A stretch of DNA of 64,000 nucleotides from positions 25,239,975-25,303,974 of the forward strand of contig NC_054547.1 in the NCBI RefSeq assembly GCF_017654505.1. Direction: 5' to 3'. The first letter of the stretch is position 1. Each line of letters opens with the position of its first letter. A program made the position numbers and the translations under genes. Positions 23,601 to 36,173 of the stretch are shown here, piece by piece. The notes beneath the pieces were generated by a model. That model saw only the letters and a list, made by a program, of their open reading frames with translations. It did not search any database and was not told where the DNA came from. The stretch is from Polyodon spathula. Taxonomy: Eukaryota; Chordata; Actinopteri; Acipenseriformes; Polyodontidae.

Positions 23601-26395
23601 TTGTACCGTCATGTAATTATTATTCCATGTAACTAACTGGATTTTGCTGGGAAGGTCCTGTGTTTGAGAATGATCTGTATTTGTATTGTTTGACGACATA
23701 ATATTTTTGTAATAGGTCAATTGGGGTAAGATATTGGATCGTTTCAAAGAGTAATATCTGGAAAGTGAGTGAATGTTCACTAGTAAATACAGGTGTAATG
23801 TCAATGTATAAGGAACACCAAGGGAGAGAGGGAAGTAATTCTACAAATCTAAACTAAAAAAGACTCATCTTAAGACTGAGCGTGAAAGTTACAACAATTA
23901 TAGCGGCATATTATTTAACAAGGATTCCTAAACTCCAAAAAGGTAGCATTCAAAAACCACGGTCTAACTAGCAGGCGGGGTTAAGGAGTTCCACGACCCC
24001 TGTCTTAACCAATTAATTAGTAGTAAGAATGACAGCACATTATACATTATATACATTTGCAACAAAGCACGTTGTTCATTATACAATGCCATCCATATGT
24101 TTCCTTTACTGTATATTTCTCAAGGATTGGACTCCCTCCGACAGCCCCTTAGTTCAAATAACTCTAGATAGAAAATTCAATAATAATAATAATAATCATA
24201 ATAATAATTACATGGTGTTTGCTGTTACATGGATATTTTCTGTGCGCGGGACGGATTGGGATGTGAAAGTAGGCGGTTCCCCTTTCCCTCCTGTTCCGCT
24301 GGCCATGGGATGTCCGTGGCTGCAGCTGCCCGCTGCATTAGCGCCTGGAACTCCTCCCTCTGGGACACATGTGGCTTGGGCGGTAGGGTGCTCCCCACTG
24401 TGGCCTGCCCGTGAAGGACAGCTCGTCTGGGCTAGGGGGTCTCGGCAGAGGGGACTGGGAACGAGACTGTGGGGGCTGGGGCTGCCTGGTGGTAGGGGGC
24501 AGCCTGCCCTGGGATTTTAATAGGGTCTCTAGCATAGTTTGCTGAGCCCTCACAGTCTCCGCCAGCTGGTCGAAGAGCTGCTCGGCCGAGCTTGGGCGCC
24601 TCCGAGACGACAGCGATTGGAGGATGTCTGTGCCTGCGAGGTGAAGGGGAGCAGCGTATGCGCAGCGTCAGTTTGTCCCTTGGTGAGCGTCCCCTTGAGT
24701 GGTACCGCCTCAACGGTTACCATCTCGCCTCCCCTGAGAGGTGCCTGCGCCTCTACCGGTGGTGGGGAAGGGGAGGGTGACCTCGTTGAGCAGGAGAGTT
24801 CCCTGGTCACTGAAGCTCTGCTGAGGATAGGGCTGCTCTCCGTTGCTTTGTTCTCCTTGAGAACTTCCGACAGGGAGAGCAGTCCAGCTCACCTGCCAGT
24901 GCCTTTGCCGCGTGTCCTAGCCCGAGGCACCTGGCGTAGGATCTGCGTTCATCCTGCTTGGGCAGCTTGGCTGAGCACCGGTCACACTGGTGGAAGCCCG
25001 CTGATCCAGTTGACTGCACCGACGTGTTTGCTGTTATTGTTCCAAACTGCTATGCTCAATGAGCAGTGTTTTTTTTTTTTTTAAATGATTCACTGGTGCC
25101 GGGATTGGTGACGAGGCGAGCGCAGTCGGTGCCGAGGTCAGCCGAGTCGATCGGCACCAAGGTCGATGCCGACGTGTAGTGCAGTCGGTGCCGGGCTGTA
25201 GACTGCCTCAAAGCTATTCCTTGGTGCCGGGATCGGTGCTGAGAAAGCGCTGTTGGTGCCGAGTGGGCGGAGCCGAGTCGATCGGCGTTGAGGTCGATGC
25301 CGACGTGTAGCACGGTTGGTGCTGGGCTGTAGACTGCCTCGAAGCTGCTTCTCGGTGCTGGTGTCGGGATCGGCGTCGAGAGAACACGCTGTCAGTGCCG
25401 AACAGTTGGTGGCACCGAAGATGTTCACGCCGACTCTGGGTCAGCAGGAGTCGGATGGGCGCTGTTTCTCTCAGCCTCGCGAGTTGGTAGGAAACCATGG
25501 TCAGTGCCGAGGTAAGCAGCTGATTCAATCGGCGTGGTCGTCGAGGGTAAACGCAGCCGCGCTAGGATAGCCCGAGGCTTGAGAGGGGCACTAGGCCTGA
25601 GCTGTTTTTTTTTTTTCTTTCCTCGGTTCGCTGACCGATTAAATCGGCGCAGAGGATGACACTGCGAGCCTGCGGGGTCTCCTACAGCACCACAACAGCT
25701 CTCACACGGCGTATCAGCTACACGAAGCTTTGTGTAGTGAGAGTAATGGCCGCTTGCTAATCACCGAAGAGGGGTCGAAACCAGCTCTAGCCAGAAAACT
25801 GACTGGGGACTATAGCGAGAGCAGTGTTACTAACGCTCGAAAGCGTGATACCGTGGTTTCTAATTTAGAGATTGACGTTCAGAGGGGCTCTTTCCCATTC
25901 GGTAATGGTTGTCATTCGAATTGAAAGGGAACGAACAAGTTTGTGGACAGTGCATTGCTTCAAAACGAAAAGGTAAAAAAAAAAAAATTCTGAAACAGCT
26001 GCACGTGACAACGTAGTTTTATTAGTATTATTAGTTTCGCTCAAGATTGACAGTTACAGTTGGTCTGATTTAAAATAAAATAGTATACATTAACAGAGCA
26101 GGTTACTTTGATCTCTGCATCATCATCCTGTATTTGTTCAGACACATATTCTCAGTAACTTTTAGAAGCAACAATCAATCTTTCGTTGTTCAGTAATGTA
26201 TGAAGCTAATGTCACAGATTCCATTCTTAAATATATTAATTGTGGTCAAAATTTTTAAATTACCTTGTACTATACGCTCGGCTCAGTAACGTGATTTTTT
26301 AAATAGTTAAACAAATCAAATAGCAATCCTAATATTCAGTATATAATTATTTGACTATTATAGGTATACAATATTCCTATTTATATAATATATAT

Positions 26396-26426
<31 letters not shown>

Positions 26427-29400
26427 TGTCGCCCCTTTTAATCTGTATACAGGTAAGTTTTGCTTGGCCAGTGCAGATACATATTATAAATATAAACACG
26501 TAAGCATAACAGTAGTGTGTTTACAGATTTAAAGACTACAATTTGTTTTTAATTGAAAGCACTTTGGACATTATACACACAGCACATCCTAATTGTGTGA
26601 TTTAAAAGTTTAACCGACTTTCAATTTGGAACCGCTGTATTCGTCCCACCTCTTATATATATATAATTTGATTTTTTGTAATTGTCACAATCCTAAAATT
26701 CTAAGTGATGAAAAGATTTTGGCCATAGCTGTAGGTTCAATCCTCAGTGCATCATGGTGTTCCTTCCTCTTTAAATTGAAATAAAGACAACCCACCCAGA
26801 GAGCAATAGTGGGTCCATGTGCAATAATTTTATTGTAGATTTTATGTAAACGTGTTCACATCTCATGTCTTGTGTTTTTTAAGGTTTAAATGATCACAAT
26901 TGACTGCTAATCTATTGACAGGCAGTGTTTTAAAACAGGTGTTGCCCGAGTTCAATTTTGCATCAGTTGGTCTAAGTGCTAAATGCTGACTAAATGCTAA
27001 CTTTTTACTGCTGGTTGTCTTTTGCTAAAAGACCTGAAACAAAACGTTGAAGCATCAAGAAATTAGTAACATACTGAAAGTCTGATAGTGAATGGCAAAC
27101 ATAAAGTAGTAAACTAAAGTGAAGCATGTACATGTTTTAAACTTGACACCCCAATCAGTGAAATAAACAGGTGGTTGAAACCTGCAGTGCTGTTGAGAGT
27201 TGTTGAGACTAGACGGGCAAACCAATATATTGTTGGACTAATGCCTCAGGACAGTCACAGAGCTGCCTTTCATTTCAGCAAGAAGAAAACATTGGGTTCA
27301 TGATTTCATGACATTTGTTGTCTTTTATAGAGGAGATTTTTTTTTTTTAAATCTAGAATTAATTGTACTATAGTGCTGTAAAAGGGCCAGTGGCTTTTAC
27401 AGGTAATTCTACTGTTATGTTAGTTACCTGTCTCACTCAAACCTATAAGGAAGGGACATGCAACAGATTTGAGTGCATTGTTCCACTGTTGTAGTCTTAA
27501 TAATGTCTATATAATGGGTCATACAAGTACAATACTCATTTTGTATAGTCTGAATTTGTAGTGGAAATCATAATAAATTTGCCAACTCTTTTGGATAGTG
27601 AAATAGAAGATTTAAAACAGAAACTGGTATACATTTTAATATGCTTCTATCAAAGAAGTAATTGCAATGGTTAATGTTAAAACAATTATTCAATCTTACA
27701 AAGATCATTCCAAAATACCGGACTTTTTACGGGAGAATTCACTGGCAAAGGTGGGCCAAAATACCATTAGTTTGAATGCTTCACAGACGCAAAACATTAT
27801 TAATATTACGATATTTAATGCTCCTCAGACGCAAAACTGTAGTCATATTAGGATAATTACTAATATCATGAACTGTACCCAGGTTACCAGAAATGCAATT
27901 AGACATTGAAAATTCTGCTTTGTTTAAATGAAGATTCCCATAGTGACACCAGTAGTTTGTTGCATCGAAATGTTATTGCTGTGTTCCACCTAAAGACAAT
28001 TCTTTTAATAAAGTGTGTTTTTTGTTTCAGGGGCCACCGAGAGTGTGGGCCAACACATGTTGGAAGCATGTAATAACAACCTAGAGATGGCAGTCACCAT
28101 GTTCCTGGATGGAGGTGGCATTGCAGAGGAGCCCAGTACCAGCTCTGCCGGGACTTCAACCAGCAGAGCACCCCCACATGCAGAGTATGTTCACGAGCTT
28201 CCACTAATGATTACAGATTTAATACAGAAAAGGGGATATGTTTTAGAAACGGTAGGCTGTAACAAACAAAATAGAACATTTTAATGCATGTGCCAGAGTT
28301 TTGTGAGGTTTTATTTATTTATTTATTTATTTTCTCACCTGATGTGAACATGTCATGATAATAGCTTGTTATCTGGGTCGTAACCAAGCTTTTAAAAATC
28401 TTTTTAACCACTCATTTGAACAGATACTTACTTGTATGTCAGTTATTTGGTTCAGGGTCATTTACACTTGTCAGATCCTGCAACTGAACCTGACAATGGC
28501 CACTAGGAGGAGCCGTCTGGCCTGTATTTAAGTGGCACTACAGGCCAGTGTAAGTAATAACACAAGTGTTCGGTGTTCTGTCATGTGACCTAAGAAGGCA
28601 AAGATTTTGACTTAAAGCGGAAAAGGCAGACTGTCGTTTGGCTTTGTTATTTTGAGATCTGTGTGTTTTGCACAGTACATTTTCTCCACTCTTACATGTC
28701 CATGGTAAGGGAATTATTCCAAGTGTCCTTGAAATCAAGTTGTACCTAATAATGACCTGAAATGATATAGGTTTAAAAAAAAAAAAAAAAAAAAAGTTTA
28801 ATGAATACATTTCTTATATTTTCAGTGATGATGTGCGAGCGCCTATTCCACAGAAGCAGGATATTTTGGTGGAACCGGAACCATTGTTTGGTGGTAAGTC
28901 CTCACTTCTTAGCTCTTTTATAGTACATTGCGAAACCTTCAAGTGCGCTGGCTTGTTGTAAGGGAGTGTGGCAAAGTGGTTAATAGTGTGCAGGTGATCC
29001 AAGAACAGACATATAATTGTAATCCAGGTGCAAATGTTTGCTTTTATTTATTTTATGTCCCGTGCTTGACGGCAGAACAACAGTAAATAATAATGCAGGT
29101 AAGTAATACAGCGATGTGTATTACTTACGTTATAATTCCCTGATTGGTCCCGAAATGATAGTCCTGTTAGTGTACTCCCACATTAAACACAAAACACATG
29201 CACAAGTCTGGTTAGTGCGTGAATTAGTGATTTGTGTACAGTACAGGTTCTTCTGGGTCACTTATTAATAAACAAAACGAAAGAACAGATAACATCGCTT
29301 AAACCCCTATTTATACCGTCACTCATGACTCCTTAGCAAACGATTGCAGTCGCTCCTCCAGTCCACGGCTGCCACAGAATTTCCCTTCCGGGTCAGTGAA

Positions 29401-32400
29401 TTAGTGTACCGAACCTCTGTCTCTTTTCTACATGATCGACTTCCTTTTAACCCTCGGAATGAAGTGTCAGGCCAAGTAGTCCAGAGTACTCTGTTCCTGT
29501 TACTTAGCACCATCACAGGTTGGGAGGGAGATTTACCACCAAGAATCATTGTCTTTCTGTCGCAAGGAGACTGGAGGTGCTTTTCTTCCCCTCAAAGAAC
29601 TTGAATATCCAGTACCAGTGAACTTGTTTTAACTAGACCACCATTAACTAAGCTAAACTCTATAGTATTAGCTTGTCAGCGTCATCACCAGTGCCTGGGT
29701 ATTCGTGATAACAGGGCCAGTCTATAACACCTGTAATAACTTTGGAAGATTCAGGGGGTGCTTGTTTTTTAATGTCTCGCCCAAAGCTTTACCCACCACA
29801 ATTATTTTCACACTGCATTTACATTGCCATGTAAACCTGTTTTTCAGAGAGTAGTCTGTCGCTCAGTGCTATCAATATCCCCCTGTGAGGATGTATGTGA
29901 TATCCCTGTCAGTGAGATTATAGTGGAAGTGGCGTATAAACAAATGTGTATATACTCTGTATTTAGCAAGTGAACCACTTATTCTCTGCCTGATTTTCTA
30001 GTAACCCGCGACATCGGTCACATGGCAAACAAACACAGATCAAGTTTTATATCTTTTTATGTACTAGAGAACAACACACGACTGTAGAAGGGAACCTGAA
30101 AGGGTATAACAGTGGGGACTAACAGTAGTATGTGAATGTTTATCAAAAGGGAGTCCCAAATTTAACTTGGCAGTAGTGATTTCTATATTAATGCGTTTTT
30201 ATCTTGTTTATTATAGCCATGATTTTTGGGAACTCAGTGGAAATGAGACCTTGGTGATATATTAAAATAAAAGTTAATTGAAGACTATCTCATTGAATCG
30301 AAAATAGCGTTGCTTGTTTGCCCAGTAGTACATTCCACCTGATTTTAACAGAATAAGGTCTATTATGAAGAAACGTGGTTAACACATTTTTTTACCACAT
30401 CTTATTTATTACCATAATCTGGGGGTACAAGCAGATGCCTGTCCTGTCTATATGTATGTACTTACACATTTGTTACACTAACATTTTTACTTTTATCCAG
30501 AGAACCTCATTAACAATCTGATGATATATAGTGAAACCTGTCTGTCTGTCCATCCATATGCCACACTAGCATTTTAACATGTGACAGCTGTCATTTTATA
30601 TTTTCAAATCAGGTAGGCATGTAAGTTACTAACATTGTTTTACATTTTTTTTTTTTCAACATAACACATTAAAACAAAATCTTCAGAAACCAAATCAAAA
30701 TGAATACAGCTTTGTATTGTTATTTGAAAAAAAGGAATTAATATGAGGCTTCTTCCTTAACTCTGCTAAATTGACTTGATTTATGGATTCCTGTTTTCAT
30801 GTATTAAAACCACCAAGAAAGTTTCCTTGAATTAATTGGGATGGGAGGGAGTCTAGTACACGATACTGTAGCCACTTAAAATATTTCACATGTGAAAATA
30901 GTTTTCCTGTGCATCATCTATTGAAGTAATAAGCAGTATTGACACATACAAGCCCACTATTCTAAGTTGCATTAAAATAATGTTCTTTCTTGAAACAGAT
31001 TTCATATCATTTAAATGGCAAGGTAGAGAAGTTTTGTCACTGAATAGCCTGGCTGCTGTTATCAAGAGGAGATGAGATTCACGATTGACCCAAATACGTC
31101 CTTGATCTAGCATCAAGACATTGTTGGTTAAATCTGCCTTTTAGTTGAGTGGCAATAGAGACCTATCTGTCCAACGTGGCCCATAAAGAAGGAACATTCA
31201 TTTATTTATTTATCTATTTATTTATATGTTTGCTTGTTTTTTTTTTTTTTTTTTTTTTAAATTTGTAGCTCCCAAGCGGCGGAGGCCTGCGAGATCCATA
31301 TTTGATGGCTTTCGGGATTTCCAGACGGAAACAAGTATGCATTTGCACAGTTTATCAAATAATTACTAAATCTACTGTAGCCTACCTGTCTCTGTTTGTA
31401 TGGTGTCTTTTATTTAGATTAGGGCTGTCAAACGATTAAAAAAAAATTGCGATACAATTACTGCATCCATCTCATTAAGTTTGTTTTATTACTGATGCTA
31501 TTATTATTATTTTTTTTAATAGTTTTATATGTATTTACAATCTGGCATTGTTGTTAAATTGTTTGAACCAACTGCGAATCACCATAGAGTCAGTTTATTA
31601 CCCTTACTGCATTTACAATTATCCTTTTCATCCATCAGTTTCCTTTATTATCCATCAGTTTCCTTTACTCACAAACTGATGTTTTTCATTGTCATTTGAA
31701 AATGAAAAAAAAAAAAAAAAATGCCTAGATAAAACAAAACATTCACTGAGTATTGGTTATATTCTCCATAATTGTAAATAATATACTTTTAAAAATAAAT
31801 GTGGTTATAGAAGTAAAACAAAGCTATGATGTTAACTATCTAACAACACTGGTTATGTTATTGTACTCTGTCAAAACTGATGGGTTTCATTTGTTGTCTG
31901 TAGCAGAAAGACTACTAGAAAGTATATTTTAAAAAGTGAAAGCATGTTTAGCACGCAGGTGGTACAGCAGACTAGATGCACTTCTGTGATACTGGAACTC
32001 ACTTTGACAGTAGATACAAATAACCCTCTTTCTATCCCTCTGTCAAAGTTTAAAAAAAAATAAACATTCCATTCACAAGTCCATTCAGTGTGCTTTGCTA
32101 CATAATGTGGTTCTGTGACTAATTTTATATTTAAACGATGATTACATTCATTCAATCCTGACAGGAAATTAATTTAGGTGTGCTAAGAGGGACAAGACAG
32201 GAGTGCATTTAAAAAAATGAATCGCTCAAAAAATGAATGCGCTAATCACAGACGTTAGTTGAGATTTAATTGACAGCCCTATTTTAGATATTTAAACATC
32301 TAAGCTTCCTGTGAATGTTTCTTTTAAATCCCTCTAGTTATACCTGTTTTACATATTATGGCTTCTTTCATCTTTTTCAAATTAACAATTGCAAATTGTT

Positions 32401-35400
32401 AGCATGACTTTTTGGAAGTGGTTACTTCTATAAAATACTACATCCCTCTTATTTCGAAACCGAATCGTTTTAAAAAAAAAAAAAAATGTAAAAGAAAGTG
32501 CACCAACTCACCAGGATTAAACAAACTAGCTTATTACACTAATTTAGGGGGGTTCTATAGCCTGATTTGGTGGATATAAAGGGGTAATAATCGAGGCTTT
32601 TCTTACTAGATTTGCTGTTCTTTTTGTTTTTCAGTTCTTTTCAATTGTCATACTCCATTAACTTTTTATATAATGGCTTACAGGACCCCGACATGTAATT
32701 TCCTATGTACAGCACGGAGTGAAAGTGTAAGGCTTAAATTGGCCTGCCACACATGAATCTTTAAGGCTCATTTTTATTGATGTAAACTACTGGATCTAAA
32801 TAAGGCCCATCAAAACTTAATATTAATCCCAATTGTGTTTCCCCCACCAAGGGTGATTTATTAAACCCCTTATAGCATCACTTCATACAATATAGTTACA
32901 GTTTAAAGAAGTTTGCCCGTAATTTTGCGAGAGGGAAAGTGTGAGTAAAGCTTATGAGAGTTAAGAAAGTGTTTTGGTATTAACCCTTATGCGGCTGTTT
33001 TCATACACCTAAATTAGCATTAATCTTGCATTCCCTGATATTGTTTTAGTAAAATCATGTAGAGCAAGATTAGGATAATCCAAGTGTACTGCTAATAGGG
33101 GTCTGTGTTAGTCTAGGATTAGTGCTAATCGGGGGCTCTGAAACCAGCCATAAGATTGTTGATTGTTAAGTGAGTGTAGACTGTAAGTACGTATATGGTC
33201 TTCTAAAAGAACGTGGTTTATTATTGTGTCAACAGTTCGTCAGGAGCAGGAACTTCGGAATGGCAGTGCGGTTGATAAGAAGCTCAGCACTCTGGCAGAC
33301 CTCTTCAGACCACCCATAGACCTCATGCATAAGGGCAGCTTTGAAACAGTAAGATCCCAGAAGCATGCGCTGCACAGAATCGATTGTTTTTATTTTCTTT
33401 AAATTAAGCATATGTGGTTTGTCTTTTTTTATTACTTAATTTTTTTAATAAAATATGCTTCCTTATCAGCTCACAAGTAAATATTGATAGTCTTACTATT
33501 AAAACAGTTGAAGGGCATAATCCAAAGAATAAAATACATTGCATGTGCAAAGTAATGTGATACTGGAATCTGTATGATTTTAAAAGCCAATTTAGACATT
33601 CAATACCAAAATAATGTAAAAATCGCTTTCACGATACTCACAGTGGGAAATATGAAACACTCAAGATCTATTTATAATATTAAGTAACTTCTTCATTTTA
33701 ACCAATTTGTATCAATATTCTGCTAATATGAGACTACAATATATTGCATACCCCACCAGTACAGGTGTTTCCAAGTTTTCAAATTAGTCTTCATCTACTG
33801 TGTGTTTTGTTTCATAGTTTAGTTTTCTGTATTCAAATATATTTTCATGGAAGAACCCATGTTTCAAGTTTAGATTTTACCCTCTTATGTTTTTCCAGGC
33901 AAAAGAGTGTGGTCAGATGGAGAACAAGTGGCTGATGATAAACATCCAGAACGTGCAGGATTTTGCATGCCAGTGCTTGAATCGGGATGTGTGGAGTAAT
34001 GATGCTGTCAAAGCCATCGTTCGGGAACACTTTATCTTCTGGCAGGTACAGGGAAACCCAGGGGACACTCAAGGCCCAACTCGCTCAACTCTAGCTGAGG
34101 GGAAATATACTTCATTTTAAATTCACGCAATACATAACATGAATGTGGAGCAACTTAGTATCCTCCTGCACCACCATAGAAAATATACAATGTTCTTTTT
34201 AAGTATTGTTTTAGCCTTTTACAACCAAATAATATTATAACATTGAAAAGTACAGGGAAATAGGAACAGCAGATTCAGTATTTTGTTCAACAGCTTATCA
34301 GTCTGTAGTGGCTTTAAACTTATGAAGCAAGGCAGTGTTATCCAAATATTTCTTATGTGATCAATATAATAGCATAAATCTGTTGTTAAGTAAGTTTATC
34401 TTTCGTATAATATAGTTTCATGTAATAGCATACAATACAGTTTAATCTGAAGGAAATCAGTTCAGCTGGTCTCTGGTTATGTATAATTTACATAATGTAC
34501 TAAACATTGAAAATCATGAGGCAGCAGTATTAAGGGTCATAGCTACCCATATCCCTGCCCACTCTAACGCTACAGACATCTGTGAAATGTGTCATAAGCA
34601 CATATCATGTGTGATGGGAAATTAAAACAGCATGGCGTCAGGTCTTGTAAGGTTTTTGTTTGTTGTTGCTGAGTGTACAGAAGAAATAGATGCCTTTGTT
34701 AAATGATGCCGGTGTAATGAATGTATTGCTCTTTCCAGGCAGACCTGTGGAGGCTGCTGTTCCTTTTCCTTGTTCAGTGTATAGGATTAGCTGACAGTGC
34801 TGTGCCAGCTTAAATGGAAAGCTGGTTGACAAAACAAAAAATACTATTGAGTTTTACTACAAGGACAGATTTCTGCATTATCATTTTAATGAGGGTTTGC
34901 ATAAATAGGTTTGTAAATGTAATTTCAGTACAGTGCTTACACATTATTTGTTAAGATTAGTGAATCGCCCTTATTCAATAAAATAATGTACATGGCCTAA
35001 TCATGAGTTAACAAGATTTGTATATTGATGCAGTTGTGAACAAGGTAGAAGTTTATGCAAATAAGCTTACAATTAGAAACCGTTGTCCATTTTAACACAT
35101 GATTAGGTGAGCATTTAAGTAGCAGTGAAGTTCCTAGCTTTAAAATCTGTATTTTAAGTTATTACAGTTGTTGCATATTTTCCATCCTGGTGTTTTTGTT
35201 GAGTAATTTCCAAGTTTTCTTGTAGGTATACCACGACAGTGAAGAGGGACAGAGATACATACAGTTCTACAAACTGAATGAATTTCCTTATATCTCCATT
35301 CTTGACCCAAGGACAGGTGAGAGAGAAGAATGTTTGCATATGTCTGGCCTTCTAGTCCAGACTAAACCAATTCCAAAAACTAGTTTTTCATGAAAATATG

Positions 35401-36090
35401 ATTATGGCAAAGACTGCTGTTTACAGCTGTGTTTTGTCTACTTGGTTCAAACCCTGATTTTTTAGTGGCACCGTTTGTACTTGTTTATAACAAGAGTCAT
35501 GCACAAACAATACAGAGTGCATTCTTAATTGCATCTTTAGTTACAGGTTGGCAATATCATTGTGTGAATATACTTTTTTTTCTAGAACATTGAAGGTTTG
35601 CAGTGTCAAGAGTTAAAATACGCAATCATAAGATGTCCAGTAATAATAAAAAAAAAGAAGACACCAGACAGTGTATATCTAAGTCCTAAAGACATCCTCC
35701 GGATCAGACCTTTTGTTTAATACCTGCTGTTTTGTCACCCATAGGCCAGAAGCTGGTGGAGCTGCACCAGCTGGATGTGAATTCCTTCTTGGAGCAGCTG
35801 ACAGGCTTCCTGACTGAGCATGGTCAGCTTGATGGACTCTCCAGCAGCCCGCCCAAGAAGAGAATGTGCTCAGTGAGTACTCACGAGAGACACACTGCGT
35901 AACTCGGAGCGACACAGCAGCTGGAGTACAGAACAAGCTTATGGGCATATCGCTGGCGAGAGGGATATTGTGGGGGTAGCCATACCTGTGTTAGTTTTAC
36001 GGGTACAGGTGGATGATAATTTGAAACTATAGTCAGACTGTGAACTTTGAGCTGCTAAACAAAAGTTAAATACTTATGCTCAGTAGTTCA

Positions 36091-36173
<83 letters not shown>

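Noticed and set aside
24029..25084. Long plus-strand ORFs with Gly/Pro/Leu-rich products
   Set aside because: High-GC shadow of the minus-strand DIRS gag fragment; no domain on this strand.
25088..25420. Regular repeat spacing that could suggest a CRISPR array
   Set aside because: Only about 2.5 long units of 131 bp, no short direct repeats with unique spacers, and the host is a vertebrate.
28185..28284. Read-through of UBXN7 exon 2 to a stop at 28284
   Set aside because: The gtatgt donor at 28185 joins exon 3 in the exact family frame, so the extension is intronic.
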